A DNA stretch of 64,000 bases from assembly GCA_946807835.1 (NCBI GenBank), contig OX327690.1, positions 12,868,501 through 12,932,500 on the forward strand. The letters run 5' to 3'. Shown piece by piece: positions 44,346 through 53,640 of this stretch. The position numbers and the translations under genes are program-made. This DNA is from Ailanthus altissimus. Lineage: Eukaryota > Streptophyta > Magnoliopsida > Sapindales > Simaroubaceae. Every line of letters begins with the position of its first letter. The first letter of the stretch is position 1. The notes under the pieces are model-generated. The model saw only the letters and a program-made list of their open reading frames with translations, was not told where the DNA came from and did not search any database.

Positions 44346-46976
44346 ATGGTGAAGGAAGTTGCTGGAACATCGGGGATTACTCAAGGGAAGGGTAGAGACC
44401 CCAAAGCTAGGAGACAAGGGAGTATTTCGCCAGAAAAGTTCGTTGATCCGAACCATGATCTAGGAGACATGGTTATGAGGCTCGGTGGTGCTGTGAGCAA
44501 GGCGACGGACCGCCTTGGGGAGTTGGAGGAGCAAGTCCAGAATGTCGAGGTAGGCCTCGATACTCAAGGTGATGAGCTGCGCTCCCTCATCGAAAGCTCC
44601 ATTGACGAGCATGCTGTCAAGCAACGGGACTGGATCAAGGCTTTTCAGGAGAAGGTCTACAACACCATGGACAAAGTTCAAGCCCAAGTAGAAGAGCTAC
44701 GAAAGGGGTTTGAAGATGTCAAGGAGGATGTGGTGTTGTGCAAGCGAGCGGTCGCTAACGGCGTAGCTACTCAAACTGCAGTGGCTGCACCAAGGGTCGA
44801 GGCCCCTAAACCGAAGGAGTTTAGCGGCAGACGGGATGCCAAGGAGCTTGACAACTTCTTTTGGCAAATGGAGAGGTATTTCGGCGCTATGGGCGTGCGG
44901 GACGAACACAAGGTAAGTACCGCAACTTTATACCTTTCCGATCATGCAATTCTGTGGTGGCGTAGGAAAAGCGAGGAGATTCGCAAGGGTACCTGCACCA
45001 TAGACACATGGGAAGAATTGCAACGGGAGTTAAAACGCCAATTCTATCCGGAGAATGTGGCGCACGACGCTCGCAAGCGGTTGAAGGAGTTGAAACAAAC
45101 TAAGTCCATTGGGGAGTACGTAGAGGAGTACTCTTTGCTGATGCTGCAAATCCGCAACATGGCCGAGGAGGACTTGTTATTCAATTTCCTGGATGGGTTA
45201 CAATCCTGGGCAGCCAATGAGTTGAAGCGGCGTGGAGTGCAGAATATATCCGACGCCCTTACAATGGCGGAGACGCTCATGGATTACCGCAAGGGGGATT
45301 CGGGAAAGTCCAGAAATTCTAAACCCAATCACAGCAAGGGTGGGGAAGCCAAGGAGTTTCAGCCTCCGGAGAGCAAGGAGGAGAAAGGCAAACCGCCCAA
45401 GTGGAAGGAGCAGAAACGCAACGGCCATAGAGGTAATGGTCCGAAGTCTAACTGTTTTCTCTGCGATGGGGATCATTGGGTGAAGGACTGTCCGAAGAAA
45501 AAGGCTTTCAATGCAATGTATGAGGCACAATACGGGGACGGACAGAGCCGTATGGGTTGTATGCAGCTGGTCAATTCCCTCAAGGCCAAGCGGCGTGCCG
45601 ATGCGCCAACGGGGACGGCGCTCATGTACATTGAAGCCTATGTCAATCGCATCAAGACTCAAGTGTTGGTTGATACGGGGGCTACGCACAACTTCATTAG
45701 GCGTGCGGAAGCGGAACGCTTGGGCCTTTATGTAGAGAAGGGAGAGGGATACCTCAAGTCCGTGAACGCAAGAGCCAAGCCGCTAGATGGGGTGGTTCGT
45801 GGAGCTGAAATTCACATTGGCAAATGGCACGGTGAGGTAAATTTCTCAGTAGCACCTCTCGATGATTTTGATGTGGTGCTAGGTATGGACTTCTTACGGC
45901 AGTACAATGTGGTGTTACTTCCTCAACACAACTATATGTGTATTTTGGAAGGAGGGCCTCGAATGATACCAACGGTAGACATGCCCAAGGGTGGGCGATC
46001 CAAGCCAAACGCCAAGGTCCTTTCCGCAATGCAACTAAGGGTAGATGCTGGGCGCAAAGGAGGGTTACATTCAGCCTCAACAACGGGGGTGGATGATGCG
46101 GCAAATGAGGGCAAGGATGAAATACCGAAGGTTGTTGCAGAAGTGCTCGGGGAGCACAATGGGGTCAAGCCTACTGCCATACCGGAAGAACCGCCTTCAA
46201 GAGATGTAATTGAGGGCAAGTTGGAGCTTGAGATTACGCTTCCAACTATGGGGTCGACGCCTCCATCGGAGATGGGAGAGCTGCAGGGGCAGCTTGAGGA
46301 GTTGTTGGATGCGGGTGTCATCCAAAAGTCCAAGGTGTCACATGATGTGCAGTTTCAGCACAAGGAGTGGGTCGAAGACAAGCAGCGGCGTGTCAAGCAT
46401 AGTGCGGGGGACTTGGTGATGGAGACGATGCTTCCACCACAACGTAAGTCAGCACGCCCACTTCACAAGGGCCTTGATCGTGGGGACGAGGGGCCAAGGT
46501 TGATTGCCAAGAGAGTTGGCAACGTCTCGCATAAGGTGGAGTTACCTTCGAGACAGCGGCAGTGGCGACATCAGGTGCATTCCGCAAGCTGTTGGAAGCA
46601 GTACCGTGGAGGTACGGGAGATGCAGAATTTGAGCCACACAACCGGGAACCTTTGGGGATTTCCACACGCCATGACAAAGGGGAGCAACTCAGGGCGAGC
46701 CTTGAGTACTTTGTTGAGTGGAAAGGGTTTCCGGATGGGAGAGCTCGCTTGGGACACGAGAGCGCACAGCAAGAGTTTGCAGAACGGGGCGCGCAAGTTC
46801 CAGCGAAGACGCGACGAGGGCGTCGCGTGAATTTGGTGGGGGAGAATGTCACGCCCCAAATATTCTCAAGCAATTACTCGAGTATTTGGCGCGCGACAAG
46901 GCCACCAAGAGGGGTTTTGGCCCATGATGTGTTACATGGGTTGAAGATTCTAGAAGGCCCAATAGATTTGGGTTAA
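44346..46976 (+). CDS. Gag-protease-chromodomain fusion of the young chromovirus, 876 aa
   Basis: The single frame starts at ATG 44346 (MVKEVAGTSGITQGK); an upstream GTG overlaps the LTR and is unlikely as start. Residues about 1-150 are polar with coiled-coil character. The gag core follows (KPKEFSGRRDAKELDNFFWQ ... ILWWRRKSEEI ... WEELQRELKRQFYPE). A zinc knuckle CFLCDGDHWVKDC is at about 369-381. An aspartic protease with active DTGA is at about 443. The start of reverse transcriptase (QLEELLDAGVIQKSK) then jumps, near 46340, to the integrase C-terminal tail (HKEWVEDKQRR, DLVMETMLPPQRKSA). A chromodomain-like LEYFVEWKGFPD follows at about 786-797. The frame stays open through the polypurine tract and ends inside the right LTR. 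Gag and protease look intact; polymerase and integrase cores are gone. In function it could build particles but not copy itself. Confidence 0.88.
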   Translation: MVKEVAGTSGITQGKGRDPKARRQGSISPEKFVDPNHDLGDMVMRLGGAVSKATDRLGELEEQVQNVEVGLDTQGDELRSLIESSIDEHAVKQRDWIKAFQEKVYNTMDKVQAQVEELRKGFEDVKEDVVLCKRAVANGVATQTAVAAPRVEAPKPKEFSGRRDAKELDNFFWQMERYFGAMGVRDEHKVSTATLYLSDHAILWWRRKSEEIRKGTCTIDTWEELQRELKRQFYPENVAHDARKRLKELKQTKSIGEYVEEYSLLMLQIRNMAEEDLLFNFLDGLQSWAANELKRRGVQNISDALTMAETLMDYRKGDSGKSRNSKPNHSKGGEAKEFQPPESKEEKGKPPKWKEQKRNGHRGNGPKSNCFLCDGDHWVKDCPKKKAFNAMYEAQYGDGQSRMGCMQLVNSLKAKRRADAPTGTALMYIEAYVNRIKTQVLVDTGATHNFIRRAEAERLGLYVEKGEGYLKSVNARAKPLDGVVRGAEIHIGKWHGEVNFSVAPLDDFDVVLGMDFLRQYNVVLLPQHNYMCILEGGPRMIPTVDMPKGGRSKPNAKVLSAMQLRVDAGRKGGLHSASTTGVDDAANEGKDEIPKVVAEVLGEHNGVKPTAIPEEPPSRDVIEGKLELEITLPTMGSTPPSEMGELQGQLEELLDAGVIQKSKVSHDVQFQHKEWVEDKQRRVKHSAGDLVMETMLPPQRKSARPLHKGLDRGDEGPRLIAKRVGNVSHKVELPSRQRQWRHQVHSASCWKQYRGGTGDAEFEPHNREPLGISTRHDKGEQLRASLEYFVEWKGFPDGRARLGHESAQQEFAERGAQVPAKTRRGRRVNLVGENVTPQIFSSNYSSIWRATRPPRGVLAHDVLHGLKILEGPIDLG
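46835..46846 (+). other. Polypurine tract of the young chromovirus
   Basis: ggtgggggagaa lies immediately before the right LTR's TGTCACG, the normal place for plus-strand priming. Confidence 0.85.
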
Positions 46977-47377
46977 TGCCACATGTGTGTGGTAGGTGGG
47001 GGAGCTTTCTAGAAAAGGCATATTCCTTTGGATATACTTTGGTAGTTGGCATCTTTTGGAATATTCCTTAGCATATTCTCCTCTTTAGATTTGGACCATT
47101 GGATTAGAGTTAATCCTAGCCGTCCATTGTATATAGCTTTAGCTATAAATAGGTGGAGTTCTCATTTGAGAAACAATCCTCCAAATTGTAGAAATACTCT
47201 TAGCTTGTAAGTGTATAGCTTTGTAATCTCTCTTTAGTAATAAAATACGAGAGCATTCTCTCAAACACTTGGTGTGCTTCTTCTTCATCTCTTTCTTTGG
47301 TTAATTGGGGTCTTGTAGGCTGCTTAGCACTAGCAAGTGTCTAAGGCCGCACGGTTTCGAGAAATCGGGTCGTGACA
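46847..47377 (+). repeat. 3' LTR of the young chromovirus
   Basis: Same length and, as read, the same sequence as the left LTR. It also supplies the last codons and stop (TAA at 46974-46976) of the internal reading frame. Confidence 0.95.
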
Positions 47378-48290
47378 CTAGTAAAGCTGAGTTTTCCATA
47401 GGTTCAATAGAAAGCTTCTTTCCAAGCATAACATTCCTCCTGCTTTCCTTATGGCACACTTCAAAGAATACTTCATCGAGGGATTGCTGACCAATGATTC
47501 TACTCAAACTTGACATTAAGCCCAGCCAAAAATTTGAATACTTGTGAACTTTCTACAGACTTGGTAAAATAGTTACAATCGTCTTGATTCTTCCACTCAT
47601 AATCATTGAATAAGTCGAGGTCTTGCCATAAACCCTCAAGGATATTGAAATATTTGGTAATTGAACAAACATTGCCCAATTTAAGTTGTAACTCATAGAT
47701 TTGGGATTGATTTCCAAGGTCTCAATACATCAGAGTAACACTGTTCCAAAGAGTTTTAGCAATAGGGCAGCACATATAATTCGAGCTAATCTCTTCCTCT
47801 ATAGATTTGAGATTGATTTCCAAGGTCTCAATACATCAGAGTAATACTGTTCCAAAGAGTTTTAGCAATAGGGCAGCACATATAATTCGAGCTAATCTCT
47901 TCCTCTATGAAATTCACTGGCTAAACCATGACCATAGAGTTTTCTGCATCCCAAGTATAATCTCTTCCTCTATGAAATTCACCGGCTAAACCATGACCAT
48001 GGAGTTTTCTGCATCCCAAGTAGCATAGTTGGGGTCTGTCTTTACTAGTTCTTTAATGTTAAATAACCAATTTTCTCGCCCCTAATGTACATCTGAACAC
48101 AAAACTGTTCCCATTGAGACAGATTATAGTGATCTGTACAAAGTGGAAATGAGAATTGGATGTGGGTACATTTTGAGAGATGAGAACCAGTGGTAGTGGA
48201 TTCGAATACTTCTTACATGGTAAAGGTATAGCAACATAAACAAAAAAATAATGACAGAAAAAGAAAAAACGCTGAGTGAGTGGCCAATTA
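47378..48290 (-). pseudogene. Copia gag (UBN2 type) with internal tandem duplications (element D)
   Basis: Minus-strand segments read WDAENSMVM, EEEISSNYMCCPIAKTLWNS and LGNQSQIY, a typical copia gag core. Two duplications disrupt it: a 106-bp unit repeated at about 47705-47810 and 47811-47916, and a 65-bp unit at 47893-47957 and 47958-48022. The gag frame therefore repeats parts of itself. The gag end continues as KLSIEPMENSALL up to the chromovirus insertion. Confidence 0.88.
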
Positions 48291-48309
48291 AGTCAGGTCT
48301 AATACCAAC

Positions 48310-48557
48310 TGGGCTAGGTAGAAAACATGTATATTCTTAATTGAAGAAGAAAAACTCTCCTCCTTTTATAGACAGATTACAATCTCGAAAAAATAAAAAA
48401 TCAATTACAGCTATTCAAAACTAAATCTACAACTGTACACTCAATTTTCTAAAAACAAAATAAAATCTTTACATTTACAAACATATAAAATAACTTATCC
48501 TGAAAATTAGGAAACAATCAGATCAGATTTTCACTGATCTGATCAAGATTCTCAACA
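48310..48557 (-). repeat. 5' LTR of copia element D, with adjacent primer site
   Basis: The minus strand begins TGTTGAGAATCTTG at 48557 and ends CCCA at 48310. It is followed by gTTGGTATTAGACC (48296-48309), a degenerate initiator tRNA-Met primer site. It matches the 3' LTR at 38170-38423. A tataaaagg box (minus) lies near 48362-48371. Confidence 0.85.
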
Positions 48558-49260
48558 ATATCTCTATTGGTATTAATATATTTTGCCATTAACCAAATAT
48601 GTATATTGTCTTTATTTTATAAAGGTTTTCGTTCCATCCGAATCAAATGCCATCAGCTTCCCTCTATCAACTTCAAACTTGCAAAGAAAAAGAACATTTA
48701 GATATATAAAATCCAGCAAGCAATTTCAATTGTAATCTCTGACCAGAAAAAATTACATAGGACATAATGCAACAGAAATCACAATAATATTTTTGTTCTC
48801 TCTTCAAATTCACATTAAACAAGCTTCATAAAAAAGACAACCTATAAGAACCTCAACTTAGCAAAACTAATTTAGAACAAACAATGTCAAGAGATAAATA
48901 AGTGCAAATATACAATTTATTGACATCAAAAGAATATTTTTTATCAATTATTTTATATTCTGGAAAGATACAAGCTTTCAACAGCACCTTCAGACTTCAG
49001 TCTTATATACGGAACAAACATAAGAATAATTCTATTAATCACACACCAAAGGGAAACTATTGCCTTTGGATATAAGAATCCTCAAAATGTACAACACATT
49101 CAAAATCTCTTGAAAACCTCAAACTAATAATAGTTTTTCTTCTTTTAGTGAACAGTCATAGCCACCTCCAACATAATATACACAAACACTTTCATCTTTC
49201 CAGCAATGTATAATAAAGGATTAGGACTACTTCCTACCAAATTAAACAGCATCCTTTTGG
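48558..49260. other. Intergenic: LSD1 gene 3' side
   Basis: It likely contains the 3'UTR of the LSD1 gene next to 49261. The rest is AT-rich with no recognised feature. Confidence 0.5.
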
Positions 49261-52200
49261 CTAGTTTTTATCTGTTGTGACACCAACAACAACATTGCTC
49301 ACCTACAATGTCCAATTTAGAGGTCATCAGCACAAATTATTTCGCTTAAAAGAAATGAAAAGATATGTAAATCTTGAGGGGAAAAAGAAGATATGATATT
49401 TAAAAATAACTAAGTTAAAAGACTTACCAATTTCCCACTTTCATCAACAGACATAGGGTTTTCGACAACAACGGTTTGGGTCTGAGAATAGGGCATTGGC
49501 TGCAAAGAATCCATGAAAAGGTAAAAAAAAAAATACAATAAGCAGCAAAGAAAACCATAGAAGTTTCTCATCAGCAAAAACCAACAAATTCAGTAACTTA
49601 CCATTGAAGTAGATGGCATGGTACCAGAGGCTGTGCCATTGGGTCTGTTCGCTGGAAGTGGAACCCTCACATTTGCCATCTGCAAATACGAGAAAGAGTG
49701 TGAGAGAAGGACAGAGAGAGAGAGAGATGGAGACCGAGCAAAACTCACAAGGGCTTCAGAAGCAAACATAAGCAAAACCTATGACAGTGCTTTTGTTAAA
49801 AGAGAAAATAAACAGCAATTATATACATACTGATATTGAATAACATGCAAAATAATGCAACAAGACCAGGTTAAAGGGATGCTCCAGGTTCTTTTTGCTG
49901 GACCAAGATACAAACACCAAGTAACATGAGAAAGTTAGTCCATTCAAACATAATCTAATCAAAAGTAAACTACAGAGACATAAAGCGATAACCAAATCAA
50001 GTAATAGCACCCACTGTTCTAATCAACCACCACCAAGCCCCCAAAGTTCTTTATAAAATACAAATGCCTGTAGCAAAAGATCTAAACCATACACTTCCTT
50101 ACAAATCCTTTAATGACTTACTACCACACAATCATCTTGCAATGGAATTCCACTACTAACCCAATCACTCCTTGACAAGAACTCCATATAGATGCTGTAA
50201 CACCTAATTAGAGTCTAGGCATTTTGACAGTTTTTAGTCACACCACTGTATGTACTCTTTGATATCAGATTAGAGCAATTAAGAACATAAAATTTATTCA
50301 AATGCTAAATAATGATTTCCTAAATTAATACTAAACATATTGAATTATACTTACACCAACATTAGTAACATAGTGACAGACTGCACATTTAACTGATGGA
50401 GCTCCATATGGGTACATAAGTGTTGTCCGGCAATGGCCACAGTTGATGTGAGCAAACTGGTTGGATGCTGTTTCACAAAAAGTATAAGAAAAAAACAAGT
50501 CAGTAAACAAGCTGAAGAACCCTAGGAAAATTGAAAAGAAAAAGAGAGAGACAAATAATGCAGAAAAAAGGAAGACTTAGAACCTCCAGCGCAAAGAACG
50601 AATGTTGAAAAAAAAAAAAGAATGATACAAGGTAAACAGGTAGAAAACCAATGATAAGAAACCAGAGATGCACACATTAACAGCATCCACTTCCTAAAAG
50701 TTTACAGAACACAGTATCCACAGAAAGAAATTTTAGTATGAAAAAATCTAAGCTTTATCACCAGAGAAAAGTTGTTATTTAGAACTATAGATTGACAGCA
50801 GTAAATAGTTTCCACATCAACTTTACGGTAGAATTTTTCAAGCTCCTAATACAGTCACTATTTATGTCCTACAGAGGCAGCAGATAAAAACTTCTTTAGA
50901 GATTTTCACTGATCTGAAACCCCATCTGGAGTTACTAGAAAAAGGAGAATATTATTATTGCCTAGGCAAATAAAGGAAAAAAGGAGCCCCCAGTTCTAAA
51001 ATTGTTCGTAGTGGAAAAAAACCAACTAGTGCAGATAAGTAAAGGATTAAATGCATCTTGCAAATCTGAAAGAGATTACACATTTCTTGATAACCTGAAT
51101 GAAGTTCAGATCTTATGATGAAAGCATATTCGATATACCTGGTGCGAGATTCACAGTGTGACAACAAGAGCATCTCACTCTTGTTGCCCCACGAGTATAC
51201 ATAAGCAATGTCCTGCAACTTCCACATATAAGTTGAGCCATTTCCATTCCTGCAGAGGCATTGTACAGCTCTGGTGATCAAACCTCCATAAGCTCTAATC
51301 ATTAGGTCTCACTATATAACTGTTGAATTAAAGTTCTTTTAGTGTTCATCATGTGCATTTAATAACTAGCACAAAATATTTCTCTTATAGTAGGTTAATT
51401 CTGCTCAAATCCTTTAGGCTTACACCATCTCAAGCTACAAACATCAGATTCTGGAAAATTCACTAATTCATTTGAAAATGGTTTCAAGTAATCCTACACA
51501 TATCCAAGATACAAGCAAATATCTACATCTGTATGCTATGTGAGCAGGGTTGGAGCCACTATACATTGAGAGAAGCATTTGCCCAGCAGGAATTTCCCAA
51601 AAAAAAAAAAAGAACAGCAAGCAATCAAGCGAGACAGATGAGAAAAAGGAAAGCAAAAAATAAAAATAAGAAATTGTGCCAGGATGTAAAGTTTGATTGT
51701 GTGTGTGTATAGAGAGAAAGAGAGAGAGTTTTAAAAAGGGGGGGAGGAGAGAGAGAAAGAAAGGTAAAAGTTAAAAAGTACAGGGAGTGGAAGAAATAGG
51801 GCAAGAAAAAGTTAATTTTGTTTAATTATGTGATCTATGGTGGAAATAAGTTGGAAAATTGTGAAATTTTGGATTTAGTGTTGTAATTTCGGATATAATT
51901 TCTATGATCAGAAAAAAGGTATTAGGACTTACTGATGGACCCCTGCTAAAATGCTCAAGGATCTGCCACTGTAAGTGCTCATAGATATCATCTATAAGCA
52001 AAAATTAGAAACACTAATGGATTAAACAAGAGATTGTTCACGCAACTTGAATAACATGCATTCTTGTCCCTTGTCTTCGGTGAAGATTCAAGTTCTCCAC
52101 CCAAAATTATCCAAATAGGCAACATTATACCTATTCTTCCTTAAAACTTAAAAAGAACTCAGATCTTAATTGCATGCCATGCACCTACAGCATATAGTGA

Positions 52201-52883
52201 CAGCAAGACCAAATGCAGTTTTGGACAATTGTTAACTGAATATATTTCAAGGCTTAAAAAACTGTGGATTAAAGAATGGAGAGAGCACTAAGCATCCTTA
52301 GTTTCCAAGTCTCTAGTAAATCATCTATAATGCCTACATCTGGGTATCTTACAGAGATTCCAACTTTTCAAAATTTGTTAGAAAATAACATCAAATCATC
52401 CACCCTACCATGTTAAGTTTCAATCCAGGCTCTTAGCCTATGAAGCTAATCAAAAACTGACTACCACATGAAAGAAAAAAAGGAAAAAAGAGAAAAAGGC
52501 AAACTGGCAGACTAACAAGGGCAAATTTGAAACATAACCGACATCTATTTAAGCTATTGGGCAGATAATTTCTCCCAACAATAGCAAAATAAACAATGTA
52601 CTTTAGAGTAAAGAGGAGAGGATACGAGCAAAATGTTTCAAACAAACGTAAAACTGATCAAAAGAGAGCACATACAAATTTATCAAACCATCAAGAATGC
52701 AGATAACATGAAATAATGACGTTAAATGTTCCACTAAGATGAAGAGCGAAGGAGAGAGCAAAAAATTATACCTGGCATAGGGACAGATGTAACTGTATTA
52801 CATAATGCACAGCAAACATTTGTAGCTCCTCTAGGATAAAGAAGAAGGCTCCTACACCCACTACACACAAGCTGACTCTGCAT
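49261..52883 (-). CDS. LSD1: LSD1-type zinc finger protein, 6 coding exons, 175 aa
   Basis: LSD1 is a plant negative regulator of cell death and superoxide signalling that binds bZIP and metacaspase partners through its zinc fingers. Coding exons (minus): 52772-52883, 51139-51249, 50355-50467, 49602-49679, 49428-49499 and 49261-49302; all GT-AG, phase consistent, 528 nt. Three LSD1-type C2C2 fingers lie at residues 7-28, 46-67 and 84-105, each with CxxCRxxLxY(P/T)xGAxxVxCxxC ([51 protein letters not shown]). The C-terminal part ([44 protein letters not shown]) matches the Arabidopsis LSD1 tail closely, so this is an LSD1 orthologue rather than the shorter LOL1. The ATG lies two bases inside its exon, implying an upstream 5'UTR exon. 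In finger 1 the usual basic residue before the third cysteine is a cysteine (VCC). Confidence 0.96.
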
Positions 52884-53640
52884 TGCTGAAATTTGTCAAA
52901 CATTAAAATGAGACTGCTTTTCCATAAATTCTCAAAAGACACGTATTAAACCCCACAATTCATGTTACTGATATTTTAATTAGCCTAAAATATACCACAT
53001 AATAGTAAAATCTTGTTCAGTAGTCCAATCCAACCAATTTTTGCAAGAACTAATAACAATCATTAGAAACAAGCAAAATAATAATAATAATAATAATAAC
53101 AATAATTGGATTAAAAGTGTAAATAAACCCATGACTTTGTTGACCATCTTAACAATTCATTAACTTGCAATTATAACTTGAGCGAAAAGGCAATTCTTTC
53201 CCGTCATCTCTACAAATCCCAATTTATCTCATGTTATTTAATAAGAAAAAAAACAAAATAAAAGAAATAAAAAAAACAATTCCTAGAAAACTCACGATAA
53301 AATGATAAAAGATCTGTCAATTTAAATTATTATTAAAAGAGGCAAATGCCACAGAAAGAATTACCTGAATGGATACAAAAGGGATCCGATTTCGATAACA
53401 AAAATCACAATCGAAAACTTAATTCTGTGAAGAAACAAATCCCAACCCTAAATTCAACAGAAAGACAACCAAAACGCGTCGTTTAGAATTATTCAAGAAA
53501 TAAATTAAGGAAAAGGAAAAGAAAAAGAAGAAGAAGGTAGATGGGTTATGTTGAATTGTTACGTTTGATGACGAAAGGGATTTTTTTTTTTATATTTTTT
53601 TTTTTGTTGAATTGTTGACGAGAATCGAAGAGATCTCGAA
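52884..53640 (-). promoter_or_regulatory. LSD1 5'UTR intron, 5'UTR exon and promoter (inferred)
   Basis: The first coding exon begins with an acceptor (tttcag) two bases before the ATG at 52883. A matching donor (cag|gtaatt on the minus strand) is visible at about 53366, so an intron of about 480 bp in the 5'UTR is likely. The non-coding exon would extend to about 53450-53600. The minus strand around 53580-53600 is A-rich; no certain TATA box was found. Confidence 0.6.

Larger units (their letters stand above)
43788..47377 (+). mobile_element. Young non-autonomous chromovirus (Ty3/gypsy) with full LTRs
   Basis: LTRs at 43788-44318 and 46847-47377 are both 531 bp and I see no difference between them. 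Both run TGTCACGCC...GTCGTGACA. A perfect primer site TGGTATCAGAGC follows at 44321, and a polypurine tract gtgggggagaa precedes the right LTR. Flanks share ctag (43784-43787; 47378-47381), and deleting the insert restores copia D gag. Internal length is about 2.5 kb, so most of the polymerase region is absent; reverse transcriptase body, RNase H and integrase core must come from a related element. GC content is clearly higher than the surroundings, which fits recent arrival. Confidence 0.93.
38170..48557 (-). mobile_element. Ty1/copia element D, with three nested insertions
   Basis: Minus-strand order is 5' LTR (48310-48557), primer site, gag (47378-48290 and 43613-43787), integrase region (about 40740-42241), reverse transcriptase (about 39400-40190), RNase H (38920-39371), polypurine tract and 3' LTR (to 38423). 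Integrase-before-polymerase order and motif content are copia-type. Gag is the UBN2 kind (minus-strand WDAENSMVM...EEEISSNYMC...LGNQSQIY). Three later insertions split it: a foldback element in RNase H, a solo LTR in gag, and a chromovirus in gag. Stops and shifts are frequent, so it is inactive. Without inserts it would be about 5 kb, a normal copia length. Confidence 0.88.

Noticed and set aside
45198..46873. Long antisense frames (up to 163 codons) opposite the chromovirus gag
   Set aside because: Shadows caused by the GC-richer coding strand; no domain signature.
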